A stretch of 64,000 nucleotides of DNA from KBS-96 sp964247975 (GTDB taxonomy: Bacteria > Acidobacteriota > Terriglobia > Bryobacterales > Bryobacteraceae): assembly GCA_964247975.1 (NCBI GenBank), contig CAXTWH010000021.1, forward strand, positions 1-64,000. The letters are read 5' to 3'. Under the pieces are notes generated by a model. It had not been told where the DNA came from and ran no database searches. It worked only from the letters and a program-made list of their open reading frames with translations. Position numbers and translations under genes: made by a program. The first letter of the stretch is position 1, and every line of letters begins with the position of its first letter. This document shows positions 16,886 to 25,350 of the stretch, in pieces.

Positions 16886-18305
16886 CGCTGACTTCGGAAG
16901 CCAGGCGATCTCGCTCACGGCAAGTGAAGCGGTTCAGGCTATACGCAGCGGAGAGATTACGGCGGAGAACTACGTTTCGGCCCTGATCGGGCAGGCCGCG
17001 CGCGCCGGCAGTCTCGATCTATTCATTTCGAGGAATGACGCGGCGCTTTTAACAGCAGCGCGCGAGTTGGACCGAAAGCGCAAAGCGGGACGCATCTTGG
17101 GTGAGTTTGCCGGTATTCCGCTTTTAGTAAAAGACAACATCGAGACTTCGGCTCTGCCCACCACCGCCGGTACGCCAGGGTTAGCGAACAATCAATCGAA
17201 AGCGAACGCACCTGTGCTGGACAGGATGTTTTCGGCGGATGCGCTTTTATTTGGCAAAACCAACATGCATGAGCTCGCTATGGGAGCGACTTCCGGCAAT
17301 GTTCAGTATGGGGCGGTTCACAACCCGCACGATTTTAATCGCATTCCCGGCGGAAGCAGCGGCGGCACGGCAGCAGGCATTGCGGCCAGGGTCTCACCGG
17401 CTGGTTTTGGCACGGACACGACGGGCTCCAGCCGAATTCCGGCTTCGCTTTGTGGCGTGGTTGGATTTCGTCCCTCTCCGAACCGCTATCCAGTCCAGGG
17501 AATCGTGCCGGTCAGCCACACCCGAGACGCAATTGCCCCCATGTCGCGCACGGTGGACGACATCGACCGGATGGATCGAATTACCGTTGGCCGTTCAGCA
17601 ACAACAGTTCTTCCCTCTTTAGCGGGTCTCCGGCTTGGTTTGCCGAAATCGTACTTCTGGAGCAATCTGGACTCAGAAGTAGAAAGTTTATTGGAGCAAG
17701 CAGTTAAAAAATTTAAGCACGCCGGTTGCGTTTTCGTTGAAGTGCAGCTTCCCGGCCTGCCGGAGTTGCTCAAGCAGGTCGCTCCCATACTCGCCTTCGA
17801 AGCAGTGGCGGATCTGCGCGGTTATCTGTCGCGCACAGGAAGCGGCATAACTTTTGAAGCGCTGATCTCTGAAATAAAAAGTCCTGACGTGGCCGCTTAT
17901 TATCAGCATTTTCTCGAAACCGGCATGGACCCTGCAAGCTATCGGCAGGCGGTGGAAGTACACCGGCCACGGTTGCAAGCGCTCTTCGCCGGGATGTTTC
18001 GAAGCAGCGGGATAGATGCCCTGTGCTTTCCGGCGACGCCTATCACAGCGCCTCTGATCGGAGAAGACACAGTGATGCTCAACGGCGTCTCGGTGGAAGT
18101 AATTACAACACTGGCGCGGAACGAAAATCCGGCTTCCGCGGCCGGGCTCCCGGCGATTGTTCTTCCTGCCGGTCTCACAGGAAGGGGTCTTCCGATCGGT
18201 TTTGAACTTGTCGGGGCCGCGGAAAGTGACATTCGGCTGCTTGCGCTCGGCAGGGCTGTCGAACGAGAACTGCCCCGGTTACCGGCTCCGCTTCGGTTCA
18301 GCTAA
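16878..18305 (+). CDS. Amidase signature family enzyme
   Basis: 475 aa. Amidase-signature Ser-cisSer-Lys triad elements are present: Lys85 in LLVKDNIET, the GGSSGG loop at 158-163 with the cis-Ser, and Ser184 in GTDTTGSSRIPAS as nucleophile. The DTTGSS stretch is a slight variant of the usual DTGGSI. The family hydrolyses amides, including indoleacetamide, aryl amides and Gln-tRNA in GatA. Linkage with SnoaL and an NmrA-like reductase, and no gatB or gatC nearby, argues for small-molecule hydrolysis rather than tRNA amidotransfer. Overlaps the preceding gene. Confidence 0.88.
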   Translation: MTSADFGSQAISLTASEAVQAIRSGEITAENYVSALIGQAARAGSLDLFISRNDAALLTAARELDRKRKAGRILGEFAGIPLLVKDNIETSALPTTAGTPGLANNQSKANAPVLDRMFSADALLFGKTNMHELAMGATSGNVQYGAVHNPHDFNRIPGGSSGGTAAGIAARVSPAGFGTDTTGSSRIPASLCGVVGFRPSPNRYPVQGIVPVSHTRDAIAPMSRTVDDIDRMDRITVGRSATTVLPSLAGLRLGLPKSYFWSNLDSEVESLLEQAVKKFKHAGCVFVEVQLPGLPELLKQVAPILAFEAVADLRGYLSRTGSGITFEALISEIKSPDVAAYYQHFLETGMDPASYRQAVEVHRPRLQALFAGMFRSSGIDALCFPATPITAPLIGEDTVMLNGVSVEVITTLARNENPASAAGLPAIVLPAGLTGRGLPIGFELVGAAESDIRLLALGRAVERELPRLPAPLRFS

Positions 18306-18380
18306 TTTCCACAGCCGACGCATGCTGCCTTGGCTGCGCCTGTCAGAACGTCGAAAAATTCCACTTTGCAAGGTCGATCA

Positions 18381-19304
18381 ATGTCACAGAGCAGATCTAT
18401 TCTCGTTCTAGGCGGCGGTGAACTCGGCATGGCTGTTCTCCGTGGTTTAGCCAGGCAAGTCTCCTCATCCAGAGAGATCGCAATTACTGCTCTCCTCCGT
18501 CCACAAACTATTCCTTCACAACAGTCGGCAAAGCGACGGAATATAGCCGAACTTCTTTCGCTGGGCGTGAAACTCGCGCCGGGCGACCTGGTGGCCGATT
18601 CCGCTGCCGACCTCGCAGCAATTTTCAGGCAATCCCACACCGTGATCGGCTGTACGGGATTCATAGCCGGAAGCAGTGTTCAACGTAAGCTCTGCCAAGC
18701 CGTTCTGGCTGCCGGTGTGAAGCGGTACGTTCCTTGGCAGTTCGGCGTTGATTATGATGCGATCGGCAGGAACAGCGCGCAGGGCCTCTTCGATGAGCAG
18801 CTCGATGTGCGAGACCTGCTGCGGTCGCAACATCAAACGGAATGAGTGATCGTTTCAACAGGCATGTTCACCAGCTTTCTTTTTGATTCTTCCTTCGGCG
18901 TGGTAGACCTTGAACAAAACACAGTACATGCGCTGGGAAGCTGGAACAATGCCGTGGCTGTCACGACGCCCGAAGATATCGGCAGGCTCACCGCAAAAAT
19001 CCTCTGTTCAGAGCCGGAAATTGCCAACCGAGTTGTGTACACGGCTGGCGACACACTCACTTACGAGCATTTGGCGGACATCCTTGACGAGGCGCTCCAG
19101 CGAAGCATGCAGCGAGTGACATGTAGTTTGCCCAAATTAAAAGCTGACCTTGCGCAAGATCCTGATAATTCAATTAAAAAGTACCGGGTGGTGTTCGCAG
19201 AAGGCAGAGGAGTGGCTTGGCATAAGGAGATAGCGTTTGCCCGGCATCGCATCAGCGTCATGGAGACTGAACAATGGGTACAGGAGAATCTTCTAAACCG
19301 TTGA
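18381..19304 (+). pseudogene. NmrA/isoflavone-reductase-like NAD(P)-binding protein, interrupted by in-frame TGA
   Basis: One continuous frame of 308 codons from ATG 18381 to the stop at 19304, broken by TGA at 18843-18845. The part before encodes a Rossmann domain (ILVLGGGELGMAVLRGLA near 7-24, YVPWQFGVDYD near 130). The part after resumes at once with VIVSTGMFTSFLF and runs to a normal C-terminus. The residues on both sides fit one NmrA-family reductase, and Trp (TGG) is the natural codon at the break, one G-to-A change away. The downstream half has its own possible GTG start, but half a Rossmann protein is unlikely to work. Third gene after SnoaL and amidase. It may be a recent pseudogene, a consensus error, or, less likely, read through. 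Confidence 0.8.
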
Positions 19305-19306
19305 GT

Positions 19307-21160
19307 TCAAGTCTGGACAGTTGGCGGAAGCGAAGCAGCCACAATCTGGGCAACGTCCAGCAGCGCCGGTGAGCTTGATTCTGCCGTGCTGAAAGCATCG
19401 CGGAACATGCTTTGGCAGAACGGGCAAGCCGTTCCTACTATCTCTGCTCCGGTATCGGCTAGTTCTTGGGCGCGGGCGTGGTTAACGCGATTGCCGGTTT
19501 CTTCACCCAGGAAAACCACTCCTCCGCCTGCCCCGCAGCAAAAAGAGCGCTCCCTGGTTCGGGGCGGGTCAATCACCGTTACAGTTTGGCGGATCACGTC
19601 GCGCGGCTGCTCATACACATTCCGATAGCGGCCCAGATAACAGGGATCGTGAAAAACAACGCTTTGGTTATTCTGCTGCTTTGGCAGTTGATCTTGAAAT
19701 CGGGCCATAAATTCGCTGTGATGTTCAATTTCGATGGCTTCGCCGAACTCTTTCCAATCTTCCGCGATTGTTCGTACGCAGTGCGGGCAGATGGCCACAA
19801 TCTTCTTTACCCCTTCTTGCCGTAACGCTTCTAAACTTACCTCCGCTAACTGCCCGAAAAGCAAATCATTTCCCAGGCGGCGGACAGGGTCGCCGGTGCA
19901 TTTTTCCTTTCTTAATACACCGAAACTCGTGTTGAGATGGCGCATCACTGCCGCAAATGCGCTGATGATTTCGCGCCCGCGCGGATCGTATCCGCCCATG
20001 CAGCCTAGCCAAAGGCAGTATTCCTGGGTGCCGTCAAACCAGGGCAACTGCTGTTTGTCGATGAATTTATTGCGCTCAGCGGGAGAAAATCCCAAGGCAT
20101 TACCTTGCCGCTCCAGATTGAGGAACAGTTTTGTGCCGTGATCGTCCTCCCACCGCCCGGTATTCACTTCACTGCGGCGCAGCCCAACAATCAGCGGGAG
20201 ATGCTCAATTCCAACCGGACACTGCCATTCACAGGCTCCGCAGGTGGTGCATTGGAAAAGGGCAGTTTGCGATATCGTTGTCCCCACAATCGGTAGCTCG
20301 CCGGTATTTCCCTGTTCGTTTAAATAGTCTCGGAGACCCAGCACAATCAGCTTGGGATTTAATTCTTTGCCGGTGTTGTTGGCCGGGCAGTGTTCGGTGC
20401 AGCGGCCGCATTCCACGCAGGAATAAGCTTGCAGCGCAGTTAATTGGCTGATGTCTTTTCCCGTATTTAGCCCAAAATCTTCGTCGCCTGCGAGCGGCGG
20501 AATCTGGCTAAATCCGTTGCGCTTCAGAAAAATGGTAAGAGGACTCAAAACCAGGTGCAGGTGCTTGGTATGCGGAATCAAAGGCAGGAACAGCAGTAGA
20601 GCCGCCGTATGAATCCACCAAAACCAATGTCCGGCGGGAGTCTGTTCCGGGTACCACCATCCTGGAATAAAGGTCAACATTAAAACCAGGATTAAACCGG
20701 CAATTACTCCCGATTCATAGGAGAGCGGCTCCAACCATTTTGGCTTGATGATGAAACGGCGGATGAAAAGGCCGGTAATGCTTATTACCACCAGAACAGC
20801 AAAGAAAAAGGCAAACCACCAATAAATCAAGCCGATGCCTTGTTGGCGGTGCAGTAAGGAAAATCCGAAGCCAGTAGCGGCATGATTTAGCGTCACCAAA
20901 ATAAATGCCCCAAACCCCCAGAACACAAAGGCATGCGCCAAACCGGGTAGAGGCCGTTGAGAGATCACTTTGGTTTGCAGCAGCACTTCGGTAAAAAGGC
21001 GCCAGATTCTGGACCCGATGGGATGAAGCTTAAAATCAGAATCGCGTTTTGCCTTTCGAATACGTTTCAACACCGGCCAGAATCGGTGAAGAAACAGCCC
21101 ACAGGAGACGATAAGAAAGATAGAGAAGACGAGGCGTTCAGCAGCGCTTAAAAATAACAT
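19307..21160 (-). CDS. Membrane-bound HdrD-like Fe-S oxidoreductase (NarI-like membrane domain + 2x4Fe-4S + 2xCCG)
   Basis: 617 aa. The N-terminal about 220 residues contain several transmembrane helices resembling a cytochrome-b (NarI-type) domain. Then come two ferredoxin-type motifs, CVECGRCTEHCP and CTTCGACEWQCP, and the heterodisulfide-reductase CCG repeats: GCMGGYDPRG, CPHCVRT, DPCYLGRYRNVYE and SFCCGAGGG. This order matches proteins proposed to carry electrons between a flavoprotein (such as ETF) or a thiol/disulfide couple and membrane quinone. No etf or acyl-CoA dehydrogenase gene is adjacent, so the partner is unknown. It acts at the inner membrane. Monocistronic in this window. Confidence 0.85.
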   Translation of the reverse strand: MLFLSAAERLVFSIFLIVSCGLFLHRFWPVLKRIRKAKRDSDFKLHPIGSRIWRLFTEVLLQTKVISQRPLPGLAHAFVFWGFGAFILVTLNHAATGFGFSLLHRQQGIGLIYWWFAFFFAVLVVISITGLFIRRFIIKPKWLEPLSYESGVIAGLILVLMLTFIPGWWYPEQTPAGHWFWWIHTAALLLFLPLIPHTKHLHLVLSPLTIFLKRNGFSQIPPLAGDEDFGLNTGKDISQLTALQAYSCVECGRCTEHCPANNTGKELNPKLIVLGLRDYLNEQGNTGELPIVGTTISQTALFQCTTCGACEWQCPVGIEHLPLIVGLRRSEVNTGRWEDDHGTKLFLNLERQGNALGFSPAERNKFIDKQQLPWFDGTQEYCLWLGCMGGYDPRGREIISAFAAVMRHLNTSFGVLRKEKCTGDPVRRLGNDLLFGQLAEVSLEALRQEGVKKIVAICPHCVRTIAEDWKEFGEAIEIEHHSEFMARFQDQLPKQQNNQSVVFHDPCYLGRYRNVYEQPRDVIRQTVTVIDPPRTRERSFCCGAGGGVVFLGEETGNRVNHARAQELADTGAEIVGTACPFCQSMFRDAFSTAESSSPALLDVAQIVAASLPPTVQT

Positions 21161-21282
21161 GAGATCGGGCCTAAGTTTTAGAACTATCGGCAGTGCGGTA
21201 TTCGACCGGGTTCTATAGAGTAATACTAAGGGGTTAGAAACGCTTTGACCTATCTTAGGCCAGACCGAAATGGAGCTTGTGA

Positions 21283-22266
21283 TTGCATAATTTGATTTCG
21301 GGAGCCGCGGGCTTCATCGGATCGCACCTTTGCGATCGCCTGATCGCACAAGGCGACACGGTAATTGCGATTGACAATTTAATTACCGGACATGTGGAAA
21401 ACATTCAGCATCTTTTCTCAAATCCGGCTTTTCAATTTGTTGAACACGACATTTGCACAAAACTCAATTTTGACAGCAAAATTGATCGGGTTTTTCATCT
21501 TGCTTCGCTGGCCAGTCCGGTAGACTACCTGGAACATCCTATTGAAACTCTGGATGTCGGTTCCATCGGAACCCGCGTCATGCTGGAAGTCGCCAAAGAA
21601 CATCGGGCAAAGTTTCTTCTGACTTCGACTTCAGAATGCTACGGCGACCCGCTGGAACATCCCCAGTCGGAAACTTATTGGGGGAATGTGAACCCGGTTG
21701 GATTGCGCTCCTGTTACGACGAAAGCAAGCGATACGCGGAAGCACTAACGATGGCGTATCACCGCAAGCACGGCTTGGCGACTACCATTGCGCGTATTTT
21801 CAATACCTATGGCCCGCGCATGGCTCTGAACGATGGTCGAGTGGTGCCGGCATTTCTGGACCAGGCGCTTCGCGGGGAAGACCTCAGCGTGTTTGGAAAC
21901 GGATCGCAGACCCGCAGCTTCTGCTATGTTTCCGATCTGGTGGAAGGCTTGCTGCGCTTGATTGAATCGAGTGAACGATATCCGGTGAACCTGGGAAATC
22001 CGAACGAAATGACGATTCTTCAATTTGCTCACTACATCCGCGATAAAGTCGGCACAAATGTAGGAATTCAGTATCGCCCACTGCCTTCCGACGATCCGAA
22101 GATTCGCCGCCCGGACATTGCCAAAGCCAAGCGCGTTCTGGGATGGGAGCCGAAAGTTCCACTGGAACAGGGAATCGAAGAAACGGTGGTTTATTTCCGT
22201 CAACGCATTTTTCCGGTTATTTCCGAAAGTACCAAGCAGCCAATTGAAAGTACCCCGGCAGCTTAA
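21283..22266 (+). CDS. UDP-glucuronate decarboxylase-like NAD-dependent sugar-nucleotide SDR
   Basis: 327 aa extended SDR. The start is TTG 21283, with GGAG (21272-21275) 7 bases before; the frame opens almost directly on the NAD-binding motif SGAAGFIGSHL. Catalytic STSECYGD and YDESK (Tyr-x3-Lys) are present, followed by ARIFNTYGPRM, a DGRVVPAF stretch and GNGSQTRSFCYVSDLVEGL, a combination typical of UDP-xylose synthases. Expected reaction: UDP-glucuronate to UDP-xylose plus CO2, for surface polysaccharide. Alternative: a related UDP- or dTDP-sugar epimerase/dehydratase. Single gene followed by a terminator. Confidence 0.82.
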   Translation: MHNLISGAAGFIGSHLCDRLIAQGDTVIAIDNLITGHVENIQHLFSNPAFQFVEHDICTKLNFDSKIDRVFHLASLASPVDYLEHPIETLDVGSIGTRVMLEVAKEHRAKFLLTSTSECYGDPLEHPQSETYWGNVNPVGLRSCYDESKRYAEALTMAYHRKHGLATTIARIFNTYGPRMALNDGRVVPAFLDQALRGEDLSVFGNGSQTRSFCYVSDLVEGLLRLIESSERYPVNLGNPNEMTILQFAHYIRDKVGTNVGIQYRPLPSDDPKIRRPDIAKAKRVLGWEPKVPLEQGIEETVVYFRQRIFPVISESTKQPIESTPAA

Positions 22267-22329
22267 TCGCAGTGAGCAACACGGGGGCTTACGTGAAGAA
22301 GCAAGATCTGTTTCGGTAAAGATCGTAAG

Positions 22330-22356
22330 CCGCTGATAAAGCTAAAGCGGTTTTTT
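22330..22356 (+). terminator. Rho-independent terminator after the SDR gene
   Basis: CCGCT (22330-22334) pairs with AGCGG (22346-22350) and six T follow directly. A larger pair GGCTTACG/CGTAAGCC lies just before. The T-run overlaps the 3' end of the convergent NTR-like gene. Confidence 0.55.
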
Positions 22357-22848
22357 GCCGGGGCCGAGCTGTTTCAAGATGCCCCCTTGCGTTGCTTTTG
22401 CCACTTTATCAATGTTTGTGCAAATCTCGCTAATCAGGATTTTCTTGCCGACCGGCAAAGCTTGATTCCAGAAATCCGGCCAGATAATCTGTTTGCCATC
22501 CAGTTGCATGGGCGTATCTCGCATTACCGCTCGTTGCCGGACAAAAACAACATACTCTTTATTCTGTTCAAAGTCGAAACCCTCGCAATCGCCAATGGAT
22601 GTCGTATCGTATACGACCACCTCCCGTGTTTGCGGCCCCTTCCAGGTTTCTTCCACAGTAAAATGAACCGCATAAAGAGGACGCCCGCTCCGCGTTGATC
22701 GTAGCTGCTCTTTCCGAGCGGCTATTCCCCGGAAAACTGCTGCTGAATCGTTCACGGATTGGGAAACAGACGGCGACCTGCAATCGCAGCCCCAAACTTT
22801 CGTCTATGAAACAACAAACGCCAGCAACAAACAATCAAAACAGTTCAT
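22342..22848 (-). pseudogene. Secreted NTR/TIMP-like small protein with amber stop in the signal peptide
   Basis: From ATG 22848 one frame of 169 codons runs to 22342. It starts as a signal peptide (MNCFDCLLLAFVVS), hits TAG at 22804-22806 as codon 15, and continues in the same frame with TKVWGCDCRSPSVSQSV and a complete mature domain. The mature part starts with a CxC motif and ends with SEICTNIDKVAKA, as in bacterial proteins resembling the netrin/TIMP fold. The open part alone starts at a GTG (22755) and lacks both signal and CxC, so it is probably not a native product. CAG to TAG is the simplest lesion. Function of the intact protein unknown. Converges on the sugar-nucleotide SDR gene. 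Confidence 0.65.
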
Positions 22849-22992
22849 TGTTTTTAACTCTTATTAGCTGAGCTTGATATACCAGGCATACTAATAAATT
22901 CTCCGGGTTTTCGGAAGCTAAATACCCGCCAAACGACTCTGTTTGAAGAGGTGAACGCATCCACATGGTTCATCAAACAGAAAGGTTTACTT

Positions 22993-23898
22993 ATGAAAGC
23001 CGTTCAATTACATGGCTATGGCGGCGTTGACCGGTTGCGCTACGAAGATGTTTCAGAGCCAAAACCCAAAGCGGATGAAGTACTGGTGAAGGTATCAGCA
23101 ACAAGTGTGAATCCGGTGGATTGGAAGATCCGGCAGGGCCAGATGAAAGAAAGAATGCCGGTGCAGTTTCCAGCTATTCTGGGGAGCGATGCCGCAGGAG
23201 AAGTTGTAGCCGCAGGAGATCAAGTAACAAACCTGAAACGGGGCGATAAGGTTCTGGGCATGGTTCAACATGGGTATGCGGAATTTATCGCGGCAAAAGC
23301 TTCTGTGTTTGCGCTCATACCCGCAAATCTTGATCTGCAGCGCGCAGGCGTTATTCCTTTGGTGACGCTCACCGGAACACAACTTATTGAAAAAGGAGTG
23401 AAGCCCAAAAAGGGCGAGATAGTTTTGATTACCGGCGCGTTGGGATCAGTGGGGCGGACGGCGGTTTACGTAGCGAAGCAACACGGTGCTTATGTGATTG
23501 CCGGAGTGCGGGCAAAACAAAAGAAAGAAGCTGAAGCATTGAATGCTGACCAGATTGTCGCGCTGGATGACGATCAGGAGTTGAACTCTTTACAGGAGTT
23601 GGATGCGGTTGGAGATGCAGTAAATGGTGAAACGGCGGAGAAACTAGTTTCCAAGCTGAAAAAATCCGGAGTGTTCGCTTCGGTGTTAGGCAAGCCATCG
23701 AACCTGGAGGCGGCAGGAATCAGATTTGAACAAGTTTTTGCGCAACCTGACGCAGTGCGACTTCAACAATTAGCTCAAGACATTCAGGACGGCAAATTTG
23801 ATATGCCGATTGCAGAACGTTTCAAACTCAGCGAAATACAACAAGCCCATCAGTCAGGAGAAAAGGGTGTAAGCGGAAAAATCTTATTACTTCCCTAA
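22993..23898 (+). CDS. Zinc-independent NADPH:quinone oxidoreductase-like MDR protein
   Basis: 301 aa. Start at ATG 22993, giving the classical MKAVQLHGYGGVDRLRYEDV of quinone-oxidoreductase-like medium-chain dehydrogenases; AAAGG lies 7-8 bases upstream, and a longer frame from GTG 22951 adds no family sequence. The GroES-like N-domain contains SVNPVDWKIRQG and LGSDAAGEV, without the Cys/His set for catalytic zinc. The NADPH-binding motif is ITGALGSVGRTAVYVAK near 156-172. Expected activity is NADPH-dependent reduction of quinones or enones in the cytoplasm. Single gene with a strong terminator behind it. Confidence 0.88.
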   Translation: MKAVQLHGYGGVDRLRYEDVSEPKPKADEVLVKVSATSVNPVDWKIRQGQMKERMPVQFPAILGSDAAGEVVAAGDQVTNLKRGDKVLGMVQHGYAEFIAAKASVFALIPANLDLQRAGVIPLVTLTGTQLIEKGVKPKKGEIVLITGALGSVGRTAVYVAKQHGAYVIAGVRAKQKKEAEALNADQIVALDDDQELNSLQELDAVGDAVNGETAEKLVSKLKKSGVFASVLGKPSNLEAAGIRFEQVFAQPDAVRLQQLAQDIQDGKFDMPIAERFKLSEIQQAHQSGEKGVSGKILLLP

Positions 23899-23917
23899 AT
23901 TTTCTTGGAAACATAAA

Positions 23918-23950
23918 AAATACGGCTTCCTTTTTAAGGAAGCCGTATTT
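23918..23950. terminator. Bidirectional Rho-independent terminator
   Basis: AAATACGGCTTCCTT (23918-23932), loop TTT, AAGGAAGCCGTATTT (23936-23950): a perfect 15-bp stem flanked by A-rich sequence on the left and T on the right. It terminates both the quinone-oxidoreductase gene and the convergent YsnF-like gene. Confidence 0.9.
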
Positions 23951-23982
23951 TCAAGCTTAAACGTTAAGCAACTTAGAGCAGC

Positions 23983-25101
23983 TTACGCTTTTCCAGTCAC
24001 TTTGTTCCAGCCATACTGGATAGAATCTTTCATTTTGTCCCAAGTGCCGCCTGGGTATTGCCGTCCATAATCTGAGCGAAGATCAGATTCCACATCGCTG
24101 AAGGATTTGCCCTTATAACGGGGATCATTCGCCATTTTGTAACCATATTGGTAGCTTGGCGCATAAGTGTCATAACTTGCGCCGGCGATTGATCCATAAC
24201 GAGTTTGGAAATCGCTGCGGAAATCGCTGTCGTCAAATGAGGAACCCAGCCCTGTTGTTCCAGGGGTGGTTGCTCCTGTTGCCGTAGCACCACCAGCGAG
24301 CTGTTCCACGTTTACTTCAGTGTGGCGCACGGAATCCCGGATAGTTTCAGTGTGCTGCGTGGCATCTTTACCCACTACTACTTCTTCCACCACTCGCGCC
24401 TGTTTGGATACCACGGCTTCTTCGGCGTATTCTTCCACTTCAATTACCTGGTCCCGTCCTGATTGCAGGTCAGCCGCGCCTACCGGACGATTCACAGCTC
24501 GCCGTTCAATATGGACCTTCTCTTCTTCCAGACCGATTTGTTCTTCCACCGGCTGTTCCACAATACGGGAGTAAACCCGGATGCCGCCACGCATTACGCG
24601 GCGTTTACCAACTTTTAGTTCTTCCTCAATTACTGGAATCGCTTCTGTCTGGCCGGTTTGCGCGCGAGTGGTAGTAGCCGCAGTGCCAGCAGCGGAAGCA
24701 GTTGCTCCCAAAGCCGCTCCAGTGGCAGTGGTCTGCGTAGCAGAATTTTCCCGATGCACGTCAATGGGAGAATGCCGTTCCAAGGCATCGGCAATCGACT
24801 CCAACTGATTCTCGTTCGCATCCACCGTCAGCATGACATTGCCTTGGCCGAGAGCTTGTTGATAGCCGGTATGTTCGGTTTCATCCTCGTCGCCAAACAG
24901 CGACTTAAACCATCCAGTCACGCCACCCTCATGCGCAGCAGTTCTGCTTCCTAAACCTTCTGTGGAGGAAGCAGTATTCTGTGCCGATTCTAGATAGATA
25001 TCATTGCGCGGTATACCCGCAGCTTCCAAGTCCCTCACGGCGCCCTGAGCATCGGACGCGCTTCGAAAAACAGCAATGATTGTTGATTGTGATAAAGCCA
25101 T
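23983..25101 (-). CDS. YsnF/AvaK-type DUF2382 stress-response protein
   Basis: 372 aa. Residues about 5-40 (STIIAVFRSASDAQGAVRDL) resemble the general-stress GSP17M-like domain, which also appears as a fold with a second half up to about 110. A low-complexity Ala/Thr linker follows. Residues about 155-270 form DUF2382: EEELKVGKRRVMRGGIRVYS, then VHIERRAVNRPVG and VEEYAEEAVVSKQARVVEEV. The C-terminal 90 residues are rich in Tyr, Asp and Gly (SYQYGYKMANDPRYKG). Family members accumulate under osmotic or general stress; biochemical role unknown. A strong GAGGAGG site precedes the ATG. No other stress gene is adjacent. Confidence 0.8.
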   Translation of the reverse strand: MALSQSTIIAVFRSASDAQGAVRDLEAAGIPRNDIYLESAQNTASSTEGLGSRTAAHEGGVTGWFKSLFGDEDETEHTGYQQALGQGNVMLTVDANENQLESIADALERHSPIDVHRENSATQTTATGAALGATASAAGTAATTTRAQTGQTEAIPVIEEELKVGKRRVMRGGIRVYSRIVEQPVEEQIGLEEEKVHIERRAVNRPVGAADLQSGRDQVIEVEEYAEEAVVSKQARVVEEVVVGKDATQHTETIRDSVRHTEVNVEQLAGGATATGATTPGTTGLGSSFDDSDFRSDFQTRYGSIAGASYDTYAPSYQYGYKMANDPRYKGKSFSDVESDLRSDYGRQYPGGTWDKMKDSIQYGWNKVTGKA

Positions 25102-25350
25102 CTTTAATTTCCTCCTCGCTGGTTAGCAAGTCGTTTGTAAGACGTTCCTACCTGCAAAATGCTTCGTAGAAACTGTAGGAAGTTCGAAGACAGTACTGAA
25201 TCACCCTCTATAAAATTCGGAATCGTCTGCACGCTTTGCAAGCGGAAAGAATTACAGGCGTATGAAATACGAAACAGGAAAGTATTTCCAACATGAGATG
25301 TTTCTGATAATCTTTGCGCCGGAATGTGCGATTGGCGGAATTACCCAAGT

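Noticed and set aside
18843..18845. TGA as selenocysteine codon in the NmrA-like gene
   Set aside because: The family position is Trp, not Cys, and I see no stable hairpin directly after the codon as needed for bacterial selenocysteine insertion.
21168..21261. GGCCTAAG ... CTTAGGCC 8-bp inverted pair before the UDP-sugar SDR
   Set aside because: Arms are short and nearly 80 bases apart; could be chance, and no riboswitch-like structure is seen between.
22568..22834. 88-codon minus-strand frame MFVAGVCCFIDESLG
   Set aside because: Out of frame with the NTR-like domain and without its CxC motif; the frame with the amber codon explains both leader and mature part.
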